Below, piece after piece: positions 1 to 8,211 of a stretch of DNA of 64,000 nucleotides. The position numbers were made by a program, and so were the translations under genes. The DNA is from Gimesia chilikensis (GTDB lineage: Bacteria > Planctomycetota > Planctomycetia > Planctomycetales > Planctomycetaceae): assembly GCF_008329715.1 (NCBI RefSeq), contig NZ_VTSR01000007.1, positions 1-64,000 on the forward strand, given 5' to 3'. The notes under the pieces were generated by a model. The model did not search any database, had not been told where the DNA came from, and worked only from the letters and a program-made list of their open reading frames with translations. The number at the start of each line of letters is the position of its first letter. Within the stretch, counting starts at the first letter, position 1.

Positions 1-139
1 AGGTTGTAACAAACTATGTTTACCACGCGTTAAAGAATACCACCACCGGCTCGACCTTCTTTCATAGTTTCACCCGGTGTGGAGGTGCTGGGGGAGCTTT
101 CGCAATGTTTTACTGTCAGTTTCCTGCTCGCTGCGCTCG

Positions 140-158
140 CCCCGAATTACATTCGGGG
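140..158. repeat. Short perfect palindrome in leader region
   Basis: CCCCGAAT, a 3-base loop and ATTCGGGG form a perfect 8-bp inverted repeat about 195 bases before the first gene. It has no U-run on either side, so it is not a classic terminator. I see no gene in 1-353; the palindrome could be the tail of a dispersed intergenic repeat, but only one copy is visible here. Confidence 0.45.
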
Positions 159-353
159 TTACCCATGTAGATTTCAGTGGTGTTGATAAAAGTGAGAAAA
201 AGTTGTCAGGCGCTGGACATATTGGGGGTTGTTGATGTTAAGATGGGATGTGAGATGATTCCGGCAGCGTTTCCGTTTCAACTTGAGTCCCTCCCGAAGA
301 ATCCCCCCAGACAAAGGAATCCCCTGGTGCAAGCACATAACAAGTCGACAGCA

Positions 354-1733
354 ATGAACCGAATTTCCAGAAGACGATTCCTGCGCCGGAGTCTGGCTGG
401 AGTGGCAGGTATGGGAATAATGACGATGATCTCCGACTCAATTCAGGCTGCAGAGAAAAAGGCATCACCCCAGCATTTACGCGTCGAAAAGATCGAACGA
501 ACGACGGTGAAAGTTCCCTATCGGGAAGTGCCCGCCCGGAACATGGCACGCGAATTACCGCATTGGCAGTACACCGAAATTGTGGAAGTGCATTTGAAAT
601 CGGGGCACGTTGGCTTCGGTGAGACGCTGCTCTATTACACCTGGAACGCGACTTCCGATGAAGCCGTAGAGCGGGCGCAGGGTAAGAATGCGGCTGAGTT
701 GATGTGGGACGACGATCTGGGAGCTGGCTTACAGATGGCGCTGTTTGATGCGGTCGCGAAAGCAGCGGAAGTTCCCGTGCATGCGTTGCTGGGCAGGAAG
801 GTTCACGATAAGACTCCCCTCTCATGGTGGAACATTGATACTTCGGTGGAGGATATGGCGCTGGAATGTGCCGAGGCTTACAAGCAGGGCTACATGTCCT
901 ATAAGACAAAAGGACGTCCGTGGTACGACGTGTGGGCTCAGGTTGAAGAGGCCAGCAAAGTGGTGCCGAAGGAGTTCAAGATCGACATGGACTTCAACGA
1001 CACGCTGCTGGACGCGGAGCGTGCCCTGCCGATCCTGGAAGATCTGGCGCAGTATCCGCAGGTCGATATTTTTGAATCTCCGATTTTCCAGGATGACGTG
1101 GCGGGAAACAAAATTCTGATGGCGGCGACTGATGTGAATATCGCCATGCATTATGGAACGCCCGACCCGCTGATTGCGATTCGCGAAAACTTCTGCGATG
1201 GCTTCGTGATCGGGCATGGTGCGCGAGAGCTGATGGCATCGGGGGCCGTGGCTGCGATGGCGGATAAACCGTTCTGGTTACAGCTGGTGGGTACGGGGAT
1301 TACGGCTGCTTTCTCGCTGCATTTCGGTGCGGTGCTGAGTCATGCCACCTGGCCTGCTGTGAATTGTCACCAGTTGTACAAGTACAATCTGTTGACGGAG
1401 CCGATTGTGGTCAAAGAGGGGTTTGCTCAAGTCCCCGATAAGCCGGGTCTGGGATATGAGCTGAATCGGGACATGCTTGAGAAGTTGCGCGTCGAGAAAC
1501 CGGAGTCTCGTCCAGAACCGCCGCGTTTGATTGAAACGACGTGGAAAGACGGACGGAAGATGTACTTCGGCAATACGGGTGAAGTCAACTTTGTCCTGAA
1601 CCCGGCCCGCGATGGTAATGTGCCTTACTTTGAGCGGGGCGTCGACACGCGACTGGTTCCGAACGACGGTTCTAAGGAATGGAAAGAACTGTATCAGAAG
1701 TCGAACACCAAGCCGTTATTAATCAAAGGATAG
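354..1733 (+). CDS. Tat-exported enolase-superfamily (mandelate racemase-like) enzyme
   Basis: Member of the mandelate racemase/muconate lactonizing branch of the enolase superfamily, whose members abstract a proton alpha to a carboxylate using Mg2+; substrate unknown. I start at the ATG at 354 (459 aa) because it begins with a twin-arginine signal, SRRRFLRRS followed by a hydrophobic stretch and an Ala-x-Ala type end; the longer frame from 177 would bury this signal. The KxK motif is visible as YKTKGR, and Asp and Glu candidates for metal binding occur in IDMDFND and IFESP. Export of an enolase-superfamily enzyme is common in planctomycetes, where sugar-acid catabolism is expanded. The gene stands alone, with a convergent acetyltransferase gene downstream. 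Family assignment is firm; the reaction is inference. Confidence 0.8.
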   Translation: MNRISRRRFLRRSLAGVAGMGIMTMISDSIQAAEKKASPQHLRVEKIERTTVKVPYREVPARNMARELPHWQYTEIVEVHLKSGHVGFGETLLYYTWNATSDEAVERAQGKNAAELMWDDDLGAGLQMALFDAVAKAAEVPVHALLGRKVHDKTPLSWWNIDTSVEDMALECAEAYKQGYMSYKTKGRPWYDVWAQVEEASKVVPKEFKIDMDFNDTLLDAERALPILEDLAQYPQVDIFESPIFQDDVAGNKILMAATDVNIAMHYGTPDPLIAIRENFCDGFVIGHGARELMASGAVAAMADKPFWLQLVGTGITAAFSLHFGAVLSHATWPAVNCHQLYKYNLLTEPIVVKEGFAQVPDKPGLGYELNRDMLEKLRVEKPESRPEPPRLIETTWKDGRKMYFGNTGEVNFVLNPARDGNVPYFERGVDTRLVPNDGSKEWKELYQKSNTKPLLIKG

Positions 1734-1794
1734 GCGACGGCAGCGAGCAGCAGACTTAAGGCGTACTGGCTTACGACGAGAGCTTGTACTCTGC

Positions 1795-2370
1795 TTAGAG
1801 CGAGGGCGCTTCGACGTAGTGGCTGGGTTTGTAGAGGGTCCGCGTGAGGCGGAAGCCGATCGACCGGTAGAGGTTGATGGCGGGTTCATTCTCGGCGGTG
1901 ACTTCGAGGTAGGCCCGCTTGACACCGGCTTCGCGGAAACCGAGGAGGCATTTGGTGACCAGTGCCCTGCCGAGTCCGAGTCCGCGGTGTTTGGGTGTGA
2001 TGCCGACATTCTGAATCGCACCCATGATGCGACTGGGGACGATGGCCTGAATCGTGCCACAGTCGACGGGTTCTTCGTTGCCCATGCCGTCCCAGGTGAT
2101 GAGCCAGGTACCGCCGGGCAGGAAGTTGCGTTGCGTCGAGATATCACGCATCAGTTTGCGACAGCCGTCGATGTCTCCCAGGCAGGGAAAGACGCGGGCG
2201 TCGAGTTCGGAGCGGAAGCTGTGATACTTGGTGATGGCGTGACGGTCGAGCGTGGTCAGTTCCCAGGGACACCAGCGGTAGCCTTCGGGCAGAGGATCGT
2301 CTACCAGGCGCGCGTTGAGCAGGTCGATTTCCATGCGGAATCTACGAAAGTATGTTTCGGTGAAGTCCAT
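1795..2370 (-). CDS. GNAT family N-acetyltransferase
   Basis: A 191-aa acetyl-CoA-dependent N-acetyltransferase. The acetyl-CoA binding motif A is clear near the middle-to-end of the protein (VGITPKHRGLGLGRALV, with the R-G-x-G-x-G/A loop), followed by the typical NEPAINLYRSIGF segment of motif B. The longest frame would start at 2625, but a strong sigma70-type promoter at 2432-2459 lies inside that extension, so the ATG at 2370 (MDFTETYF) is the credible start. The acceptor substrate cannot be told from sequence; alternatives are a small metabolite or a protein N-terminus. Monocistronic, convergent with the enolase-family gene. Confidence 0.85.
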   Translation of the reverse strand: MDFTETYFRRFRMEIDLLNARLVDDPLPEGYRWCPWELTTLDRHAITKYHSFRSELDARVFPCLGDIDGCRKLMRDISTQRNFLPGGTWLITWDGMGNEEPVDCGTIQAIVPSRIMGAIQNVGITPKHRGLGLGRALVTKCLLGFREAGVKRAYLEVTAENEPAINLYRSIGFRLTRTLYKPSHYVEAPSL

Positions 2371-2431
2371 GAGAAGCTCGCTGCTGCACGAGGAGTCGGA
2401 TCGAAAACGGACCAGATATTTAGAATACCTA

Positions 2432-2459
2432 ATTTTACCATTCTCTATACTAGTGTCAA
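2432..2459 (-). promoter_or_regulatory. Sigma70-type promoter of the GNAT gene
   Basis: On the minus strand TTGACA (2459-2454), a 16-base spacer and TAAAAT (2437-2432) match the sigma70 consensus closely. It points to the GNAT gene and fixes its start downstream, at 2370. It lies in a 428-base divergent intergenic region (2371-2798). Confidence 0.7.
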
Positions 2460-2686
2460 TCTGGGGAGTTCGATTCGGCGGGAAAGCGCTGATTTTCCTG
2501 AAGCGAGTGCCTGTCGTGGCTGATGTACCCGATGGTAGCAGTTCGCGTGATTTACTTAAAATGCGGGCTGGAACTGTCCAGTGAAGAAAAACAGGAGCTG
2601 CGATTTCAAATTCCGAGGTTTTCACTCAAGTTCCGGGAGTGGTGCAGCGGGATTGTCGGATCTGGAATTGTGGCTGTTTCCCTTAG

Positions 2687-2714
2687 TTGAAAAAACGGGT
2701 GAAACTTCTAGAAT
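2687..2714 (+). promoter_or_regulatory. Sigma70-type promoter for the LuxE-like/ALDH pair
   Basis: TTGAAA (2687-2692), 16-base spacer and TAGAAT (2709-2714), about 85 bases upstream of the LuxE-like gene. Seen in sequence; activity is inference. Confidence 0.55.
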
Positions 2715-2798
2715 GAACTAACCGTTAGAGTTCATGTTTCCTGGTGAACATGATGATTCCCCGCCTCTGTTCCTACCCTGTTTGGAGTGATTCTCACA

Positions 2799-3902
2799 GT
2801 GACCGACAACAGTAACCTTGACGAATTGGTAAAACAGCATCAGGACATACTCGATGCTCACACGCGCGAGCACGTGCAGTGGCACTTCAATCCGGAAACG
2901 GGCTCTCCCTACTGGCTGGAAAAAGCGAAGTCATTTGATTTCGATCCGCTGACCGATGTGAACAGCTTCGAGGACTTGAACAAGTTTCCGCTGTTCGAAG
3001 ATGACGAACTGCGGGGCGGGCCGGTTGATCGCTGGATTCCCAAGGCACTGCAGGGCAAGCCGACCTACGTCTTTGAGACTGGCGGTACGACAGGGATTCC
3101 CAAGTCACGCGTGGTAATCGACGACTTCCGCATCGACTATGAAAACTTCAGCGACACCCTGCCCGATGAATACTTCCCGCAAGGTTCGAACTGGCTGATG
3201 CTGGGGCCCTCGGGACCGCGTCGTCTGCGTCTGGCTGTCGAGCATATGGCTCAGCATCGGGGCGGGATCTCCTTCTGCGTCGACCTTGATCCTCGCTGGG
3301 TGGTCAAGCTGATCAAGAAAGGCAAGATTGACGAAGTTAAAGAATACAGTAATCACGTGATCGATCAGGCAATGACGATCCTGAGTGCGGGGCATGACAT
3401 CAAGTGTATGTTTACCACTCCCAAACTGCTGGAAGCCCTGGCCATGCGTCTGATGGACGAAGGTTCGAGCATCGAAGAAGCTGGCATTAAAGGGATCTTC
3501 TGTGGTGGAACTGAATTCACACAACAGTGGTACCGCTTTGCCCGCGAAGAGCTGCTGGGTGAGAACGTCTTCATCACCCCGACCTACGGCAACACGCTGA
3601 TGGGTCTGGCCTGCGGTAAGCCTTTTGATCCGGCTGACAACTACAAAATTACATATTATGCACCGCAGCCCCGTGCTGCGATTCGCGTGGTTGATTTCGA
3701 CGATCACACCAAGGTGGTGGGTTACGGTGAAACCGGTCGCGTGAAACTGTTTACCATGACTAAAGAACTGTTCATTCCCGGCTTCCTGGAACGCGATGAA
3801 GGCGAACGCGAAATGCCTCACGTCAAGTATCCATGGGATGGCGTGAGTGGTGTGCGTCCCTTCCACAAAATCGCTTCGTCGACCACGGTGGGCGTTTACT
3901 AA
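2799..3902 (+). CDS. LuxE/PaaK-like acyl-adenylating enzyme
   Basis: An ANL-superfamily (adenylate-forming) enzyme of 367 aa, the size of LuxE acyl-protein synthetase and much shorter than full acyl-CoA ligases. The phosphate-binding motif TGGTTGIPKSR (about residue 95), an A5-like TPTYGNT, and an A7-like GETGRV are all present; the large mobile C-terminal domain is essentially absent. I prefer the GTG at 2799 because GGAG (2784-2787) is well placed; the frame is open from 2787. The downstream gene, about 150 bases on, encodes an aldehyde dehydrogenase-fold protein, so the pair could activate a carboxylic acid and reduce it to an aldehyde, as LuxE and LuxC do. LuxE's C-terminal acyl-carrying Cys is not evident here. 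The specific substrate is unknown. Confidence 0.7.
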   Translation: MTDNSNLDELVKQHQDILDAHTREHVQWHFNPETGSPYWLEKAKSFDFDPLTDVNSFEDLNKFPLFEDDELRGGPVDRWIPKALQGKPTYVFETGGTTGIPKSRVVIDDFRIDYENFSDTLPDEYFPQGSNWLMLGPSGPRRLRLAVEHMAQHRGGISFCVDLDPRWVVKLIKKGKIDEVKEYSNHVIDQAMTILSAGHDIKCMFTTPKLLEALAMRLMDEGSSIEEAGIKGIFCGGTEFTQQWYRFAREELLGENVFITPTYGNTLMGLACGKPFDPADNYKITYYAPQPRAAIRVVDFDDHTKVVGYGETGRVKLFTMTKELFIPGFLERDEGEREMPHVKYPWDGVSGVRPFHKIASSTTVGVY

Positions 3903-3931
3903 GACGCAAGTGCTCGAGCAGTCAGAGATCG

Positions 3932-3954
3932 GCGACCGTCATTCAGGCGGTCGC
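3932..3954. other. Hairpin between LuxE-like and ALDH genes
   Basis: GCGACCG and CGGTCGC form a 7-bp stem around a 9-base loop in the intergenic gap. It is followed on the plus strand by TGTTGTTCC, only mildly U-rich, so it may be an attenuator or a stability element rather than a full terminator. Confidence 0.4.
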
Positions 3955-4053
3955 TGTTGTTCCGGCTGTCTGTACCGGATTGAACTTCTGAACTATTTTG
4001 CCTGGATGCAAATTGCTGCCTGATTTGCATTGAATTCACAAAGGATAGCCGCC

Positions 4054-5490
4054 GTGCTGGAAATACCTGTACTTCGCTGGGGTACCCCATACGAAAGTTT
4101 CGATCAACAGGAAGTCGTTCATTTTGAAACAGGCGAGCCTCTCGCCAAAGTGCATCAGGCCAACGCCGGTCTGGTGAAAATGGACATGCGGAAAGCACAG
4201 CGGGCACGCGACCTGCTGCGAGAGATTCCGATTCCCAAGCTGCTGGAAATCTGTAAGAAAGCAGCCGAACTCTACATGACGGCTGAACTTCCGCTGGGCA
4301 ACGGCACACAGACTCCCGAAGAGTTCTGCCGGATTCAGTCTGCCAGTACCGGGATGCCCGAGTGGATGTGTGCCAGCAACATGAAGAAGGTTTCCTTCGT
4401 ACTGGAACACATGGAAGAGATTCTCGACGCCCTGACCCGCGGTCTGCCACTGGATATCCTTTCAAAAGGATACGGTAAAGAGGATCGTGGCGTGATGCTG
4501 AGCTACCAGGCGAATTCGCCGGTACTGGGGCTCGTGCTGCCTTCTAACTCACCGGGCGTGCACACACTGTGGATGCCGATCCTGCCGATGCAGATCGGTC
4601 TGGTGTTGAAGCCAGGTTCTTCTGAACCCTGGACTCCTTATCGGATGACCGAAGCTTTCTACCAGGCGGGGATTCCGCGGGAATGTATCTCCGTCTATCC
4701 GGGACCTCACGATGTGGGTTCCACGGTGACCGAACTCTGTAAGCGGGTGATGGTCTTCGGCGGTCAGCAGACGATCGATAAATACAAGGCAAACCCGAAC
4801 GTGCAGGCGCACGGTCCTGGTTTCAGTAAGATTCTGCTCGGCGACGATGTCGTGGATCAGTGGGAAGATTACCTCGACCTGATCGTGGACAGCATCTATC
4901 AGAACGGTGGTCGCAGCTGCGTCAACGCATCCGGCGTCTGGGCATCGCGGCATACTGAAGAGATCGCAGATGCGATCGCCAAACGATTGGGACCGGTTGG
5001 ACCGACTTCGATGACCGACCCCGAAGCCCCGCTGGCAGCTTTCACCATGACCGGTGCGGCCAAGGCGATGAACGGTCAGATTGAAGAAGGACTGAAAGAG
5101 TCCGGCGTGACCGAAGTCACTGAAAAGTATCGCGACGGTGATCGACTGATCGAGATGGAACGCTGCGATTATCTGCGTCCGACCATCGTGCACTGTGACA
5201 ATCCCGATGCGACGCTGGCGAACACCGAGTACATGTTCCCCATGGCATCGGTCGTGAAATGCGAACAGAAAGACATGCTGAAAAAGATTGGCACAACGCT
5301 GGTCTGCTCCGTCTTCACTGAAGATCAGGACTGGACGCAGCAGCTGCTGGATGCAACACAGATCGACCGGTTAAACATCGGTCCAGTGAAGACGAATGCT
5401 CTGAACTGGTTGCAGCCGCACGAAGGGAACATCGTCGAGTTCCTGTTCCGGGCGCGTGCTTTCCAGAACGAACCGCCGGCCGCTCACTGA
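4054..5490 (+). CDS. Aldehyde dehydrogenase-family protein (acyl reductase candidate)
   Basis: A 478-aa NAD(P)-dependent aldehyde dehydrogenase superfamily member. The catalytic Cys lies in NGGRSCVNASG (about C289), and the nucleotide-binding half has VLPSNSPGVHTLW and VLKPGSSEPWTP, matching the PxN and KPS-type motifs of the family. The GTG at 4054 is chosen because AAAGGA at 4040-4045 sits eight bases upstream; the longer frame would need a TTG. The gene follows a LuxE-like adenylating enzyme, so it may run in the acyl-to-aldehyde direction as LuxC does, but it resembles general ALDHs more than LuxC. Ordinary aldehyde oxidation remains possible. Confidence 0.75.
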   Translation: MLEIPVLRWGTPYESFDQQEVVHFETGEPLAKVHQANAGLVKMDMRKAQRARDLLREIPIPKLLEICKKAAELYMTAELPLGNGTQTPEEFCRIQSASTGMPEWMCASNMKKVSFVLEHMEEILDALTRGLPLDILSKGYGKEDRGVMLSYQANSPVLGLVLPSNSPGVHTLWMPILPMQIGLVLKPGSSEPWTPYRMTEAFYQAGIPRECISVYPGPHDVGSTVTELCKRVMVFGGQQTIDKYKANPNVQAHGPGFSKILLGDDVVDQWEDYLDLIVDSIYQNGGRSCVNASGVWASRHTEEIADAIAKRLGPVGPTSMTDPEAPLAAFTMTGAAKAMNGQIEEGLKESGVTEVTEKYRDGDRLIEMERCDYLRPTIVHCDNPDATLANTEYMFPMASVVKCEQKDMLKKIGTTLVCSVFTEDQDWTQQLLDATQIDRLNIGPVKTNALNWLQPHEGNIVEFLFRARAFQNEPPAAH

Positions 5491-5523
5491 GCCGGAAAGG
5501 TTGCATGATTTGAACTCTCACTG

Positions 5524-5553
5524 CAGACCGTCTGGTGAAAATCAGGCGGTCTG
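5524..5553. terminator. Hairpin between convergent genes
   Basis: CAGACCGTCTG and CAGGCGGTCTG can form an 11-bp stem (one G-U pair) around an 8-base loop where the aldehyde dehydrogenase and the YheT-like gene converge. No strong U-run follows on either strand, so a bidirectional terminator role is only likely. Confidence 0.45.
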
Positions 5554-6597
5554 AATCAGTGAGGAGTGAGTCTGCTCCCGGATCTGGCTGGCCAGTGCTT
5601 CGGGAGAATCTGACATCAGCCATTGCACGATTCGCCAGTCTGACCACCGCGGATCGGGATCGCTGGAAGGACCTGCGATGAAGCCGAGATGCCCCCCCTG
5701 CTCTGTGAGATACAGCGTGACCTTGTCGTGGTTAGCGAGTTTTTCAATCGCGGGCTGGTAGGATTCAAACGGGATCAGCGGGTCGTCCTTGGCGGAGATA
5801 ATCAGCGTCGGAACCGAAATTTCCGGCAGGACATCACAGGGGCTGCAGCGGTTGTAATAGTCTTCAGCAGACTCAAAACCGGCCAGCGGTGCTGTGAACT
5901 GATCGTCGAATTCAAGCAGGGTGCGTGGATAGTTCGCGCCGGTAATTTTGTGTGTATGTTCCTGGTACTGATGCGACTTGCGGACCTGTTTAATGAGGTT
6001 CGTCACAAAGTGCCGCTGGTAGCGACCGAAGAGTGGCTTGCCGAATACCTGCACACTTTCGGCGAGGCGGAGTGGCGGGTTGAGGACCAGCGCCCGGTCG
6101 ACGAGTTCCGAACCCGGTTTGTGACGGGCAAGGTAATTGAGTGTGATCGTGCCACCCAATGAAAAACCCACGACGCCGATCGGCGAGCGCGGGCACATGA
6201 ACTCGATCTGTTCGATGGCGACCTGTAGATCGTGAAAGCTGCCGGCGTGATACGGGGATTTAGCGAGTCCCGTCCCTGCCCCACAGCCGCGGAGATCCAT
6301 GCGAAACACACGAACTCCCCGCGCATTCAGCTTGTGTGCCAGTCGGATCATGTAAGAACTCTGGTGACATCCCGACAAGCCATGCAGCAGGATCACCACG
6401 CGGTCCCCCGGTTTCCAGGGGCCCGGGCAGTCATCGTGCAGGATTAACAGGTCGCTGTCAGGCAGGCGACACGAATGCTGCTCTGCCTGATAGGGCGTTT
6501 TCACACGCGAGTGGAACTGCCCCACGATCGTCTGCAAATGAGGATTTTTATAGAGACGATGCGGCACAAACGGTGGAAATACCAGATCACTCTTCAT
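5542..6597 (-). CDS. YheT-like alpha/beta hydrolase
   Basis: A 351-aa alpha/beta-fold hydrolase of the YheT/EMB8 group (COG0429). Its N-terminus has the family hallmark FVPHRLYKNPHLQTI. The oxyanion-hole HGLSG lies near residue 72, the nucleophile elbow GFSLGG near 144, the acid in SAKDDPLIP near 267 and the catalytic His in QGGHLGF near 301, so the triad is complete. Family members are annotated as carboxylesterases; physiological substrates are mostly unknown. No obvious operon partner; the gene is followed on the same strand by nothing and preceded by an SDR gene 39 bases upstream, so the two may be co-transcribed. Confidence 0.85.
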   Translation of the reverse strand: MKSDLVFPPFVPHRLYKNPHLQTIVGQFHSRVKTPYQAEQHSCRLPDSDLLILHDDCPGPWKPGDRVVILLHGLSGCHQSSYMIRLAHKLNARGVRVFRMDLRGCGAGTGLAKSPYHAGSFHDLQVAIEQIEFMCPRSPIGVVGFSLGGTITLNYLARHKPGSELVDRALVLNPPLRLAESVQVFGKPLFGRYQRHFVTNLIKQVRKSHQYQEHTHKITGANYPRTLLEFDDQFTAPLAGFESAEDYYNRCSPCDVLPEISVPTLIISAKDDPLIPFESYQPAIEKLANHDKVTLYLTEQGGHLGFIAGPSSDPDPRWSDWRIVQWLMSDSPEALASQIREQTHSSLIQTA

Positions 6598-6636
6598 TCA
6601 GCTTGATTCCTGCGGAACACACTTGAGATTAGCGAA

Positions 6637-7365
6637 TCAGACGAAGGCCGCGGTAGTCGGCTTGATGGTCAGATCCTGAACGTGAGCACGAGGCGGTAAT
6701 TGGCTGATCATCAAAACGGCAGCAGCAACATCCTCGGGCTGCAGAATTTTGGCGCGATGTTCTTTGCTGACGGGAACAGGCCGTTCGTCCAGAATCGGAG
6801 TTTCAACCTCACCCGGGTAAATGGTGGAAACTCGAATCCCACGGTCTTTTTCTTCCTGGGCGACGGTGGTTCCCAGCGCAGTCATCGCAAACTTGGAAGC
6901 ATTATAGGCGACGCCCCCGAGCAGAGCAGCCCGTAAACCGGAAATCGAACAGATATTAATGATCAGGCCGTCCTGGCGTTCCCGCATCTGAGGCAGTACC
7001 GCCTGCATGCAGTTAAAAGCTCCGGTTGCGTTAACAGTCATCAGGCGATCCCAGTCTTCCGGGGAGACCACTTCCATGGAGCGGTCTCGGCAGTTGATGC
7101 CGGCACAATGGACGAGGATGTCAATCTGGCCCAGCTTCTCGTTGGCTGCTTTGAAGAAAGCCGCAACGCTGTCACGATCGGCGACATCGATCACATGGTA
7201 GTCAACTTTGCCTTCGGCTTTGGCAGCAACTTTCTCCAGTGGTTCCTGACGACGGCCACCCACGACGACATCCGCACCGGCCTGGGCCAGTATGAGGGCA
7301 CAGGCCTCTCCGATTCCAGTCCCTCCCCCGGTAACAACAACTTTCTTATTTTCTAATCCTGGCAT
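6637..7365 (-). CDS. Short-chain dehydrogenase/reductase
   Basis: A classical SDR of 242 aa. The Rossmann motif TGGGTGIG is at the N-terminus, CAGIN is the NNAG-equivalent, and the catalytic Ser and YxxxK appear in ICSISG and YNASK. The ATG at 7365 (MPGLENKK) is preferred over an upstream TTG at 7380. Substrate and direction are not predictable. The end of the frame is 39 bases from the YheT-like gene, so a two-gene operon is plausible. Confidence 0.85.
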   Translation of the reverse strand: MPGLENKKVVVTGGGTGIGEACALILAQAGADVVVGGRRQEPLEKVAAKAEGKVDYHVIDVADRDSVAAFFKAANEKLGQIDILVHCAGINCRDRSMEVVSPEDWDRLMTVNATGAFNCMQAVLPQMRERQDGLIINICSISGLRAALLGGVAYNASKFAMTALGTTVAQEEKDRGIRVSTIYPGEVETPILDERPVPVSKEHRAKILQPEDVAAAVLMISQLPPRAHVQDLTIKPTTAAFV

Positions 7366-7496
7366 GTTTCTGTTTCTCAATCTGGTGATATAGACAGGTG
7401 GGTCAATTCAAGGTGGGACCTCTGCGGGTGCCTAGCCTGATTCTACGAAAACCAGGTTCAAAATGAAATGAAAGTCACCGGGAAACAGGGATGAAA

Positions 7497-7946
7497 TCAG
7501 ACTTCCGTTGTCGATTCTGGAGGGGATTTGCGGCGAGGCGACGCGAAGATGAAGGTCAGCAAGACCAGCAGGCCGAAAAGTGAATAAATGATCGTAAACA
7601 GCCAGGGAGGAATTGTCTCTTTGTCAAAAAACAGTACTTCATGGACCCAGCTGGCAATAAAATCGCCCTCGTAGGAGGTTTCCCCTGCCTGATCGCGCAA
7701 CCATTTTTCCAGCGTGGTCAGCGGACAAACGATACCCAGCAGGGATTCGGCTACAACGAACAGAATCGAACCCAGGTGGATCAGCCGGAACTTGAGATTG
7801 CGGATCCAGTCCCACCCGGCCAGGGCACCGACCATGATCAGTAACTGCCCGATCAGCACGAACAGTACAAACGCGAAATGAATCACCACGATCGCATCTG
7901 CGGCCAGCTTGCTTAGAAATTGGGTGTCGTGAAAATTCATCTCCAC
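7497..7946 (-). CDS. DUF2784 family membrane protein
   Basis: A 149-aa integral membrane protein with about four predicted spans: one near residues 15-40, one near 52-75, and a pair toward the C-terminus ending in a charged tail. The conserved features of DUF2784 are visible: an N-terminal His in the first span (VVIHFAFVLFV), RLIHLG, and CPLTTLEKWLR between spans. Function unknown in this family. Divergent from the kinase gene at 8212. Confidence 0.8.
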   Translation of the reverse strand: MEMNFHDTQFLSKLAADAIVVIHFAFVLFVLIGQLLIMVGALAGWDWIRNLKFRLIHLGSILFVVAESLLGIVCPLTTLEKWLRDQAGETSYEGDFIASWVHEVLFFDKETIPPWLFTIIYSLFGLLVLLTFIFASPRRKSPPESTTEV

Positions 7947-8054
7947 TTCCGGCGAGACAGGAAACTGTAGACGGGAATAACTTTTTAATACAGGGTCTCT
8001 CTCTTAAGAGACGTTGGGTTGGCTGGATATTCCTGAAAATGAGAGAGAATTCTC

Positions 8055-8088
8055 AAATCGCTCAGAACTGGACTCTGAGTAGCGATTT
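8055..8088. repeat. Imperfect inverted repeat in a divergent promoter region
   Basis: AAATCGCTCAGA and TCTGAG-TAG-CGATTT pair as a 12-bp stem with a 3-base bulge and a 7-base loop, between the DUF2784 gene and the histidine kinase gene and about 60 bases upstream of a TATAAT box. No U-run follows it. A protein-binding site or structured leader is possible. Confidence 0.4.
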
Positions 8089-8127
8089 ACAAAAATGAAG
8101 TTATGATGATTGACTGAGTGACTCATA

Positions 8128-8154
8128 TTCAGTTCACCATGATTTCGCTATAAT
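8128..8154 (+). promoter_or_regulatory. Candidate promoter of the two-component operon
   Basis: A perfect TATAAT at 8149-8154 is preceded by a weak -35 (TTCAGT, 8128-8133, 15-base spacer), 58 bases before the kinase start. Confidence 0.45.
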
Positions 8155-8211
8155 AGCGTCGGGTTCCGAATGACCGTCGATATCTTGCTCAGTCGATGAG
8201 TCAGCCTGAAG

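Noticed and set aside
1819-2523. A 234-codon plus-strand frame
   Set aside because: It is antisense to the GNAT gene and runs through that gene's promoter.
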